Below, piece by piece: positions 1-12,058 of a stretch of DNA of 64,000 nt. A program made the position numbers and the translations under genes. The DNA comes from Helianthus annuus. Its lineage: Eukaryota > Streptophyta > Magnoliopsida > Asterales > Asteraceae. The notes beneath the pieces are model-generated. The model made no database searches. It saw nothing but the letters and a program-made list of their open reading frames with translations, and had not been told where the DNA came from. Position 1 is the stretch's first letter, and each line of letters opens with the position of its first letter. The stretch is taken from assembly GCF_002127325.2 (NCBI RefSeq), contig NC_035436.2, forward strand, positions 112,367,591 to 112,431,590. Reading direction: 5' to 3'.

Positions 1-722
1 GATTTATATAGGATAACTCAGGGTCATAATGAATCATTAAGGGATTACATAACCAAATTTAGTAAAGAATCCTTAGACATTCCCAACTTGGATATAGCCA
101 CGGCTGTTGAGGCCTTCAAAATGGGATTGCTTAGGGATTCATTGTTCTATGATGATCTTGTTATGACACCATGCAGGAACCTAGATGAGGTAAGAACCCG
201 GGCACTCAGGTTCATCCGGCTATAGGATGACAAGAGGATCCAGGAGAGATTAGCAAGATCCTCAAAACAAGAAAAGCAAGGATCCTCGTACAAGAACAAC
301 AAATTCAAATCCTATAACAGATCTGACAATCAGAACGTGCATGCTGTTGATCAAGAAGATGATGATGAGGATTATCCTCCAATTTCTGAATATTGTTTTT
401 CCGTTGACAACAATGAACTAATCCTTGCGATGCAGAATCTAGGAGAAAAAGCCAGATAGCCTAGAAAAAATGACAGACCGGCTGCAACCAAAGATAAATC
501 AAAGTGTTGTGCATACCATGAGGATTTTGGGCATTTAACAGAAGAATGCATCGCATTGAGAAAGGAAATTGGATATCTATTGAGCAAGGGGCATTTAAAA
601 GAATTGCTGGGTAGAAAAAAGTCAAGGACCCAGGATCCTGAAAGGATCCCTGAGAAAGCTCCAGCCCCTCCGGCAGATGCACAAGTGATAAACTTTATTT
701 CTGGAGGATCAGACATCTGTGG
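1..722 (+). pseudogene. gag: Tat0 gag, 3' half fragment
   Basis: This fragment encodes the second half of a Tat Gag: the end of the capsid-like retrotrans_gag domain, an acidic stretch, and the CHHC knuckle CX2HX4HX4C near 508-549, where a Trp next to the first Cys has become Cys. Two in-frame TAG stops are visible: near 223-225 (CTA TAG in place of CTA GAG) and at 457-459 (TGG to TAG). The second stop is also present in Tat3. The frame breaks off at 722, where Tat1 begins, and resumes at 11468; TGTGG is duplicated at 718-722 and 11468-11472. Confidence 0.85.
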
Positions 723-1441
723 TGTTAGGGCTGGATTTTTACTATGAATGATCCTTATACGTGATCCTAACCAGTGATCCTTATTTCTTTGGCAGGCAGT
801 GATCCTTAGCCGGACCTCAGGATCAGGATCACGGGACATTGAGGTGATCCTTATACTAACGGTCATTTTCGATTATTACAATATTATTTTGCAGGAATAT
901 CTAGCAGGATATGCCCAACATATCATGATCCAGGGACGCGCTTTTACAAATATGGCAAGAGCTGAATTGAAGATGAACGTTGTGCCGGATATGGAAACAT
1001 GGCTTGATCTAAGGGCAGCAATTTAGGCTAGATTATCTTTATTTCTAAAGGGGTAATGAGCTGATTAGTGGTCTATCTACCAAAAATAAGTTACCTACAC
1101 ATGTATAAATACCATTCTTCCTCATTCGGAAGAACACACACAACATACGACACAACTCTCAAACACTTAGACACTCAGTGATCCTTGTACTCAGCTCATT
1201 ACTATCCGAAGTTGTAACTACATTTTTATTATATTGAAGTTGGTGATCGGTAGTTGCCATCACCCGAGGTTTTTTATGCCGGAGATCATACATTGATCAA
1301 GGGCTTTTTCCTCGTATAAATCACTGTGTCTTTGTATCTTTATCACAGAAGTGATCCTTTACTTTCATAGCTAACCAAGCATCATACCCCGTTTACATAA
1401 AGTTTGGTTACATTATCCTTGTGTGATTTTTGACCAAAACA
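723..1441 (+). repeat. Tat1 5' LTR (719 bp)
   Basis: It begins TGTTAGGGCTGG and ends GACCAAAACA. The limits are fixed by the second copy at 10749-11467 and by the 5-bp duplication outside both. It is rich in GATCCTTA-like words (at least eight GATCC). A TATA box lies at 1104-1111. A 75-codon frame at 799-1026 is repeated identically in the other LTR and is not taken as a gene. Confidence 0.96.
1104..1111 (+). promoter_or_regulatory. Tat1 LTR TATA box
   Basis: TATAAATA sits mid-LTR, where a U3/R promoter is expected. The same word occurs in the 3' LTR (about 11130-11137) and in the Tat5 LTR at 62621-62628. Transcription would start roughly 30 bp downstream, near the CA-rich stretch at 1135-1145; the start site is inferred. 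Confidence 0.7.
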
Positions 1442-1444
1442 GTT

Positions 1445-1462
1445 TGGCGCCCACCGTGGGGC
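1445..1462 (+). other. Tat1 primer-binding site, tRNA-Lys(CUU) type
   Basis: TGGCGCCCACCGTGGGGC lies three bases after the LTR. It is the complement of the 3' end of plant tRNA-Lys(CUU) as I recall it (…GCCCCACGGTGGGCGCCA). It recurs at 39906-39923 and 62969-62986, and with point changes at 29879-29896 and, on the minus strand, 23431-23448. Confidence 0.85.
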
Positions 1463-1519
1463 AATTGGTGCTTCATTCATAAAGAAAATCTTTTGTTCGA
1501 AATCATTTCGAAGAGTTAC

Positions 1520-4054
1520 ATGGCTTCATCATTGAAGAACACCTCCACGGCGATGTCTGCAGTCACCTCAGCACAAGCCACTCTACCTCCTCCACCGGCA
1601 GGATCCCAGAGAAATGCTGAGAAGAGACCAACCCCTTCTTTCTCTAAACCTCCATCTTCTTCTGTTATGAATTCTTCTACTCCCAGTACTAGTGATGTGT
1701 TTGCTTTAATTTTGCAGATGAAGGATCGTATGCAGCGGCAGGATGAAACTAATGACAGGATCCTCAGGGAAATTGGAGATCTCAAAAGACAAAAGAAAGC
1801 GGCAGAGGATCATTCCCCACTGATGCCAAAATCCTTGAGTTTTGAGACTCCAATGGCCACCTCTCAGCCATCAGGGATCCCAGACGTACAGATCACAGGG
1901 GAGACGAGAGGATTACATCTTAAGTCAGCAGCAATGACTCAGACATCGGGCCCGTATTTTCAGCCAGCAGGATCCTATCCTCAGTACACGGGATCCTTCA
2001 TGAATCCGGGAGCCTATCCGGGGGCACAGCAGTTTCAAGGATCCTACTTTGTTCCAGGATCATCCCAGGTTCAAGGATCCTCCTTCGTTCCAGGATCATC
2101 CCATATACCAGGATCCTTACAGATGCCAGGATCCCTAAAAAGTTTGCAAACAGGAAGTTTAGATATCCATCAAGGGGACTTCATTCCAATGCAGACCATT
2201 GCTTCCACTGGTCCTTCCGTTGTTCCAGAATCCCAGCAATGTGGATTCCCTAACCAGAACCCAATGGGAGGTAACACTTTAAATAATTATCCTGCTACTA
2301 ACCTTGGATTCATGCAGGATACAGGTACCAATCATGTTATGGCCAGGGAATTACAGAAACTAAAGGACATGATCTCAAGTGTTCCAGGGGTAGTCAAGCC
2401 TATCCCAGAAATTGCAGATGGGAGCCACAAGGTATCTCGCTTTGCACCACCAATCTGTGATGCAGAGGTACCCAAAAGGTTCCATATCCCTACCATGAAG
2501 CTGTATGATGGCACAACGGATCCAGAGGAGCATATAGCACAATACAGGGAAAGGATGGAAATCAATCCTATCCCAGAAAAGTTGAAGGAAGCATGCCTAT
2601 GTAAAGGATTTGGATCCACTCTAACTGGATCAGCTCTTAAGTGGCTGCTAAGTCTTCCCCCTTACTCTATTACTTCATTTGCTAATTTAGTTAATTTATT
2701 CAACAACCAATTCTCTTGTAGTAGGAAATTTGAAAAATTAACCAGTGATTTGTACAGGATAACTCAAAATAATAATGAATCATTAAGGGATTATATAACT
2801 AAATTTAGTAAAGAATCCTTAGATATTCCCAACTTGGATATGGCTACGGCTGTTGAAGCCTTCAAAATGGGACTTCTTAAGGATTCATTATTCTATGATG
2901 ATCTTGTTATGACACCTTGCAGGAATTTAGATGAAGTAAGAACTCGAGCACTCAGGTTTATCCGGCTAGAGGATGACAAGAGGATCCAGGAGAGACAAGT
3001 AGGATCCTCAAAACAAGATAAGCAAGGATCCTCCTTCAAAAGCAACAAGTTCAAATCCTACCATAGAAACGAGAACAAGAATGTGCATGCTGTCGACCAA
3101 GAGGAGGATGATGAAGAATATCCTCCAATCTCAGAATATTGTTTTTCCGTTGATAATCATGAACTAATCCTTGCAATGCAGAATCTAGGTGAAAAGGCTA
3201 GGTGGCCCAGGAAGAATGATAAACCATCCGGGACTAAAGACAAGTCCAAATGGTGTGCATACCATGAGGATTTCGGCCATCTGACTGAAGATTGCATAGC
3301 CTTAAGAAAGGAAATTGGATACCTGCTAAGCAAGGGGCATCTAAAAGAATTGCTGGGGAGAAAAAAGCAAAGGACCCAGGATCCTGAAAGGATCCCCGAA
3401 AAAGCCCCAGCACCTCCGGCAAATGCACAAGTGATCAACTTCATATCCGGAGGATCAGACATCTGTGGTACATCCTTCTCAGCGGCCAAAAGATATGCAA
3501 AAGAATCAAAAATGGACAATGGAGAAAGGCCTATTAGAACATCAAGTGTTTCAGAAGGGAAAACGATAACCTTTGACGAGGATGATCGCATAAACATCCA
3601 AGATCCTCATCATGATAGTTTGCTTATTACTCTCTTTATTTCTAACCATTTTGTCCGCAGGATCCTTATCGATGGAGGAAGTTCAGTCAACATTATCCAG
3701 CTTGATGTACTGAAGAAAATGGGTATCCCAGAATCAGACATCACACCAAGATCCTCCGTGCTTGTAGGATTTAGTGGAGAAACGAAGAAAACTCTGGGGG
3801 ACATCAAACTCCCAATCTATGTGGAAGGATTACATAATTATCAGAAATTTTGTGTTATTGACTGTTTATCTTGTTGCAACGTTATCCTTGGCAGGCCCTG
3901 GATACATGACATGAAAGCGGTTCCATCTACCTACCATCAATTTGTGAAGCTCCCTAGCCCTTGGGGGATAATCAAGATCGACAGCGATCAGCAAGAGGCT
4001 AAGGATTGCTATACCTCATCCATGAAGCCAACCTCGAAGCCAAGGGAGCAATAG
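1520..4054 (+). CDS. gag-pro: Tat1 Gag-protease polyprotein
   Basis: This frame encodes the 844-residue structural polyprotein plus protease. The start at 1520 (MASSLKN) was chosen because it follows the PBS leader and is conserved as the first Met in the other copies; an in-frame ATG at 1430 lies inside the LTR. In order it has a Pro/Ser-rich N terminus, a short QGS-FVPGSSQ repeat patch (two units here), a retrotrans_gag capsid-like domain (about residues 317-495), and a CHHC zinc knuckle (CX2HX4HX4C, about 578-592). An aspartic protease follows, with active-site IDGGSS near residue 715 (DGG rather than DTG/DSG, common in the Tat lineage) and ILGRPW downstream. The frame ends at a TAG in leaky context, after protease. 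No interruptions are seen. Confidence 0.95.
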   Translation: MASSLKNTSTAMSAVTSAQATLPPPPAGSQRNAEKRPTPSFSKPPSSSVMNSSTPSTSDVFALILQMKDRMQRQDETNDRILREIGDLKRQKKAAEDHSPLMPKSLSFETPMATSQPSGIPDVQITGETRGLHLKSAAMTQTSGPYFQPAGSYPQYTGSFMNPGAYPGAQQFQGSYFVPGSSQVQGSSFVPGSSHIPGSLQMPGSLKSLQTGSLDIHQGDFIPMQTIASTGPSVVPESQQCGFPNQNPMGGNTLNNYPATNLGFMQDTGTNHVMARELQKLKDMISSVPGVVKPIPEIADGSHKVSRFAPPICDAEVPKRFHIPTMKLYDGTTDPEEHIAQYRERMEINPIPEKLKEACLCKGFGSTLTGSALKWLLSLPPYSITSFANLVNLFNNQFSCSRKFEKLTSDLYRITQNNNESLRDYITKFSKESLDIPNLDMATAVEAFKMGLLKDSLFYDDLVMTPCRNLDEVRTRALRFIRLEDDKRIQERQVGSSKQDKQGSSFKSNKFKSYHRNENKNVHAVDQEEDDEEYPPISEYCFSVDNHELILAMQNLGEKARWPRKNDKPSGTKDKSKWCAYHEDFGHLTEDCIALRKEIGYLLSKGHLKELLGRKKQRTQDPERIPEKAPAPPANAQVINFISGGSDICGTSFSAAKRYAKESKMDNGERPIRTSSVSEGKTITFDEDDRINIQDPHHDSLLITLFISNHFVRRILIDGGSSVNIIQLDVLKKMGIPESDITPRSSVLVGFSGETKKTLGDIKLPIYVEGLHNYQKFCVIDCLSCCNVILGRPWIHDMKAVPSTYHQFVKLPSPWGIIKIDSDQQEAKDCYTSSMKPTSKPREQ

Positions 4055-7360
<3,306 letters not shown>

Positions 7361-7778
7361 ACAGGATCCTTCATGCATGTGATCCTTACATTGGAGTATC
7401 CTTGAAGGATCCCGATGCCATTGATGATCCTCATCCTGGTAATATGCTTATCCTAAAACTATTGCATTTTCTTACTTTTTGCCTAAGGATAAGGATCATG
7501 TATCCTTCATCCTCTACTCACAAACCATTTGAGTTATGATAATTCAGGTATCTTCAGCAAATCGTCAAAGATCCCCGAAAGCACCACAGATCCTTGGGTA
7601 CAACCCCAGTTATCCTTGGGATTATCCCCAGTTTCCGCCAGCAGCGCACGATGATCCTGATATAGTTCACGTCTTTGGGATCAGTACCCATTTTCGGGGC
7701 TGGCGACCTCATCGTACTGGCTATACTTGGGATCCTACGTATAATGGTGGACGCACCATACATCCGTTCCTAAGGTTT

Positions 7779-7821
7779 CTAACGTTTTCACGTTAGCTAA
7801 GGTTTTGACATTTTCATGTCA
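7779..7821. other. Pair of small hairpins in Tat1 3' spacer
   Basis: CTAACG-TTTTCA-CGTTAG (7779-7796) is followed by TGACA-TTTTCA-TGTCA (7806-7821). Both have perfect arms and the same six-base loop. The first hairpin is also present in Tat2 (about 17080-17097, minus) and Tat3 (about 36349-36366, loop TTTACA). The second is imperfect there. The function is unknown. Confidence 0.55.
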
Positions 7822-7865
7822 CTAAAGTTTGGATAGTTGCCAGAAAGGGCCATACTCCAGTTTAC

Positions 7866-8065
7866 ATACGATCCTTTGGGCTTGTCCCCAGTTATCCTAT
7901 GGGCTTGTCCCCAGTGATCCTCCGGGATCATCCCCAGTTATCCTATGGGCTTGTCCCCAGTGATCCTCCGGGATCATCCCCAGTTATCCTATGGGCTTGT
8001 CCCCAGTGATCCTCTGGGATCATTCTCAGTTATACTTTGGGCATGTCCCCAGTTACTAATTTATC
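7866..8065 (+). repeat. Short tandem repeat, unit about 22-24 bp, in Tat1 3' spacer
   Basis: Seven to eight degenerate units of GGGCTTGTCCCCAGTTATCC alternate with a variant containing GGGATCATCCCCAG. Related single units lie at 7600-7640. The array is present in Tat2 (16888-17000, opposite strand) and is shorter in Tat3 (about 36440-36505), so unit number varies between copies. Confidence 0.8.
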
Positions 8066-8503
8066 TTTTACATTGGCTTAGTCCCAAGTTATATCTCACT
8101 TTTCAGGTTTTGGAAATCTAAACACATAAGGATCCTAGATCCTCATTAATTATCAAAGTCTTATCTATGTTTGTCTTGATTGAAGGTTAGGATCCTAACG
8201 TGGGTCCTCAGGTATGATCCTTGACTATTTTTGATTATACTCTTTATCCTAACCAACCCTTACACTTTGACAACCGAACCTATAATCCTTGAACTAAAAA
8301 TTCTTTGAATGTGAGGATATTTGATCTAGGATCATATCCTAAGTTTATTAAACACTTTTTCAACTCTTATTATTTTAACAAATAGAGCAATTGAGAAATA
8401 AGAGGATTATTGAAGGATAACAACACAAGATAAGCCAGAAAGATTAAAGTTATATTATTAAACCAAAGGATCATTAATCCTTTCAAAAAAGTTGTCAAAA
8501 TTA

Positions 8504-8551
8504 CCAACCCACATTTCTACCAGCAAAACGTGGCCCGTCCACATGGGTTGG
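8504..8551. ncRNA. Conserved two-stem RNA structure candidate (Tat1)
   Basis: The outer stem is CCAACCCA (8504-8511) with TGGGTTGG (8544-8551). The inner hairpin is GTGG-CCCGT-CCAC (8530-8542). Tat3 at 36965-37013 has CCTACCCCA with TGGGGTAGG outside and GCGG-CCCGT-CCGC inside, so paired positions changed together while the CCCGT loop stayed. Tat2 (16384-16431) matches Tat1. It lies about 260 bp beyond the antisense gene stop, so it could belong to that transcript's 3' UTR or to the genomic RNA. Confidence 0.6.
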
Positions 8552-8812
8552 CAAAGGGTGTCCATTGTCTATGCGGTCTTAGCATTTTTGCAGGAAAGTA
8601 AAAGCGGCAGGATCACAAAGGCTTCATCCCCCAAACAGAGGATCCCTCCACCTTTTGTAATCCTACCTATTGTTCAAAGGATCCAGGATCCTCAACCCTA
8701 AACTATTGTTCAAATACAGACCATCATTGTTTTAAAACATCACAACCACTAAACAAAAAAAATTGGGCTCCGGCTATGTCTAGAAGTTTCCATCATTGCC
8801 CAATCTTGCAGC

Positions 8813-10450
8813 TCAAACCTTCGCTGCACCATCACCACCAGCTCCACTCGCTTCACCCTGATCCTTGCCAGCATCACCACCTTCCAGCATGGGGATCTCC
8901 TCAGCCTCATCCTCGTCCTCCAGGTCTGCCAGCCTTGCCTTCCAACCTTCAACATCCCACGAACCTTTGTCAAAGGTAGGATCCTGAGCTTCCTCGGCCA
9001 TCTGAAGTTGAATCTTATACATAGCAATTGCCGCGGAGACCTTAGCATCTTGGGTGATCTCCTGCTTCTCGTTATCCATATCAATCAACCTCTGAGCAGC
9101 CTCAGCCTTCATGACCCGGAGCTCCTTCTCAAGATCTCCTATCTTGAGATCCTTAAGCACGCCCATTTGTTGAAGATCAGCAATCTGGCTCTCCTGGTCC
9201 TCAACATTGCCAAGATAAGTTTCAATCTCAGCAAGTTTCTGCAAACAAGAGAATAAAGACAAGCTCAGACTCAGGTGATCCTCAAGAAAAGCAGGATACA
9301 TAAAATATGATAGGCGGATAACCTACAGGGGCAGTGATCCTTACCTCATTCACGTAATCAAGAAATTGCTGGCGAAGGAGAGGGAATCCTTGGAGTTCAT
9401 CAGAAGCTTTCCTCTTTTTCCCTTTGCCCCGAATGGACGCTTTAGGAGCTGAGACTGAAGGGCTAGCAGCGGGAGCCTTCTTCTTCTTAGAAGACGTGAC
9501 ATTGGCAAGGTCACTTATCCCAAACATGGAGGCAGATTTAACAGACCTGGCAGACTTTCCGGCACCTACACCATTCAAAAACAAGATAAGTTCCCTTGTT
9601 AAATTAAATACTTTCACATAAAACTTATTTTCTATGAGGATACTTACTTGACATTGTGGCAGATGCAGAGGATATCTCTTGAGAATCTTGGATAATAACC
9701 TGGAAACTTCGAACTTCAGGATCAAGCTTCTTGAAAGCTAACACTCTCTCTTTGGCAGCAGGGGTCAAGTTTAAATGAGCAACGGAGATAGCTGCATAAA
9801 AAGACAAAAAAGAAAAGACATCAGTGATCCTCATCATACGAGACAGGACTGATAGTGATCCTTCAAGGATCCTCTACCCTACCATGAGTGACCCATTCCT
9901 CGGGCAGATCCTTCCCATCCGGGATGGAATCCCTCTTAACAAAGAAAAACCGACGTTTCCAGTTTTTATCATTCTTGGTAACTTTGAAGATAGGGTGATC
10001 CTCCCCAGATTTCCGTTTCAACAAGTACCGGTGAGAACCAAAGGTGGTGAGATCATAGAGCTCAGCTAACTCTGACATCCCCAAATCAATCCCTTCTTGC
10101 TCGATGATCCTCTCAAAGGTATATAGAACCCTCCAGATCATCGGCATAGCTTGGATAAATGAGATGCCGGTAAGAGAAAAGAAAGATTGGGTAAATGTCG
10201 GAAAAGGATATGAATACCCGATGAGGAAAGGAGTAGCAGGAAAGGCCACCCAAGTGTCCGAAACAAAATCACTCAGAGCAGTAGGATCAAAGGGTTTGAA
10301 AACAACATTCGCTGGGAAACAATGGCGAATCTTGTCTATTTGGATATCGGTAAAACAGCATCTCTCCATAGGAGAATCTTTGATAATCCCCTGGCTTTTC
10401 AAGGGACTATCCTTCTTAGAGCCTTTGTGCGGTGAATTTCGAAGAAGCAT
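8813..10450 (-). CDS. Tat1 antisense four-exon gene, Transposase_28-like (PF04195-type) protein
   Basis: This is an accessory gene on the strand opposite gag-pol. Exons read right to left: 10450-9883, 9791-9648, 9565-9345 and 9238-8813. Introns are 91, 82 and 106 bp with GT-AG ends; donors are GGTAGG, AGTAAGT and GGTAAGG. Phases are 1, 1 and 0, and joining them gives one open frame of about 452 residues. Exon 1 (start MLLRNSPHKG) has a Trp-rich domain with QAMPMIWRVLY and a WKRRFFFV block, which I assign to the 'putative gypsy type transposon' family. Exon 3 is basic (KGKKRK). Exon 4 looks like an acidic coiled coil ending in a Gly/Ala tail. Antisense extra ORFs are known in Tat relatives such as Grande; the biochemical role is unknown. 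Exon calls are by inspection. Confidence 0.75.
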
Positions 10451-10593
10451 ATTCGAGATGAAAACAGGGTAAAAGCAAGAAAGAACAGAGCAAAGAAGAA
10501 AAAGAAGAAGATGATACCTGATCAAGCCTTCGGTGACGATTATAAAGGAAGATACTTCGAATTTAAATGCAAAATGATCCTAACCCTATCTCC

Positions 10594-10672
10594 TATTTAT
10601 AATGATGATTCGCAGGGATTGTCACATCAGTGACGTAAATATCCTAACGGCTAGTCCATGTACAACGGCTAG
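10594..10672 (-). promoter_or_regulatory. Candidate promoter of the Tat1 antisense gene
   Basis: On the minus strand TATAAATA (10594-10601) lies about 145 bp upstream of the antisense ATG. Further upstream are an ACGT-core element (GTGACGTAA, about 10629-10637) and two copies of AACGGCTA (in 10643-10653 and 10663-10671). The first, CCTAACGGCTA, fits the plant mitosis-specific activator consensus YCYAACGGYYA. The same modules in the same order occur in Tat0, Tat2 and Tat3. Function is inferred. Confidence 0.6.
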
Positions 10673-10734
10673 TAAACCGGAATCGATAAGCTCAAAACAA
10701 AATATAACTCATCTATTTACATTTAACTCCTTAT

Positions 10735-10748
10735 ATTTTGGGGGCAAT
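10735..10748 (+). other. Tat1 polypurine tract
   Basis: ATTTTGGGGGCAAT lies directly before the 3' LTR. It is the expected plus-strand primer position and is conserved at 26097-26110, 39172-39185 and, on the minus strand, 14221-14234. Confidence 0.8.
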
Positions 10749-11467
10749 TGTTAGGGCTGGATTTTTACTATGAATGATCCTTATACGTGATCCTAACCAG
10801 TGATCCTTATTTCTTTGGCAGGCAGTGATCCTTAGCCGGACCTCAGGATCAGGATCACGGGACATTGAGGTGATCCTTATACTAACGGTCATTTTCGATT
10901 ATTACAATATTATTTTGCAGGAATATCTAGCAGGATATGCCCAACATATCATGATCCAGGGACGCGCTTTTACAAATATGGCAAGAGCTGAATTGAAGAT
11001 GAACGTTGTGCCGGATATGGAAACATGGCTTGATCTAAGGGCAGCAATTTAGGCTAGATTATCTTTATTTCTAAAGGGGTAATGAGCTGATTAGTGGTCT
11101 ATCTACCAAAAATAAGTTACCTACACATGTATAAATACCATTCTTCCTCATTCGGAAGAACACACACAACATACGACACAACTCTCAAACACTTAGACAC
11201 TCAGTGATCCTTGTACTCAGCTCATTACTATCCGAAGTTGTAACTACATTTTTATTATATTGAAGTTGGTGATCGGTAGTTGCCATCACCCGAGGTTTTT
11301 TATGCCGGAGATCATACATTGATCAAGGGCTTTTTCCTCGTATAAATCACTGTGTCTTTGTATCTTTATCACAGAAGTGATCCTTTACTTTCATAGCTAA
11401 CCAAGCATCATACCCCGTTTACATAAAGTTTGGTTACATTATCCTTGTGTGATTTTTGACCAAAACA
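10749..11467 (+). repeat. Tat1 3' LTR (719 bp)
   Basis: It is identical by eye to 723-1441. It is followed at 11468 by the repeated TGTGG target site and the resumed gag frame of Tat0. Confidence 0.96.
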
Positions 11468-12058
11468 TGTGGTACATCCTTCTCAGCAGCTAAAAGGCAT
11501 GCAAAGGAAGCTAAAATGGATAATGGAGAAAGACCTGTTCGAACATCAAGTGTCTCTGAGGGAAAAGTCATAACCTTTGATGAGGATGATCGTGTTGACA
11601 TCCAGGATCCTCATCACGATGGTTTAGTTATTACTCTTTTTATTTCTAACCATTTTGTCCGCAGGATCCTTATTGACGGAGGAAGCTCAGTGAACATTAT
11701 CCAGCTAGATGTTCTGAAGAAAATGGGTATCCCTGAATCAGATATCATACCAAGATCCTCCGTGCTTGTGGGATTTAGTGGCGAAACTAAGAACACCCTG
11801 GGGGACATCAAACTCCCAATTTATGTTGAAGGATTACATAATTATCAAAAATTTTGTGTTATTGACTGTTTATCTTGTTGTAATGTTATCCTTGGCAGGC
11901 CCTGGATACACGATATGAAGGCAGTCGCATCTACCTACCATCAATGTGTGAAGCTCCCTAGCCCTTGGGGAATAGTGAAGATCGATAGTGATCAGCAGGA
12001 GGCTAAGGATTGTTATACTTCATCAATGAAACCAGCCTCAAAATCAAGGGATCAATAG
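11468..12058 (+). pseudogene. gag-pro: Tat0 gag-protease, 3' part
   Basis: This continues the Tat0 Gag from 722 after the Tat1 insertion. It contains the protease with LIDGGSS and ILGRPW. It is open until the TAG at 12056-12058, which has the CAA-TAG-CAA-TCA readthrough context. This part of the frame is undamaged; the gene is dead because of upstream stops and the Tat1 insertion. Confidence 0.85.

Larger units (their letters stand above)
7361..8812. other. Tat1 3' spacer between convergent pol and antisense gene
   Basis: No open frame here looks real. The stretch holds GATCC-rich AT sequence, a tandem repeat (7866-8065), a pair of small hairpins (7779-7821) and a two-stem structure (8504-8551). 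The same order is visible in Tat2 and Tat3. Transcripts of pol (plus) and the antisense gene (minus) would converge here, so it probably holds 3' untranslated sequence of the antisense gene. Confidence 0.7.

Noticed and set aside
799..1026. 75-codon open frame in the Tat1 LTR, repeated at 10825-11052
   Set aside because: It is inside the LTR, identical in both LTRs because the LTRs are identical, broken in other subfamilies, and resembles no protein.
1445..1462. A host tRNA gene near the PBS
   Set aside because: Only the 18-base complement of a tRNA 3' end is present, with no cloverleaf or internal promoter boxes; the same is true of the iMet site at 53061-53074.
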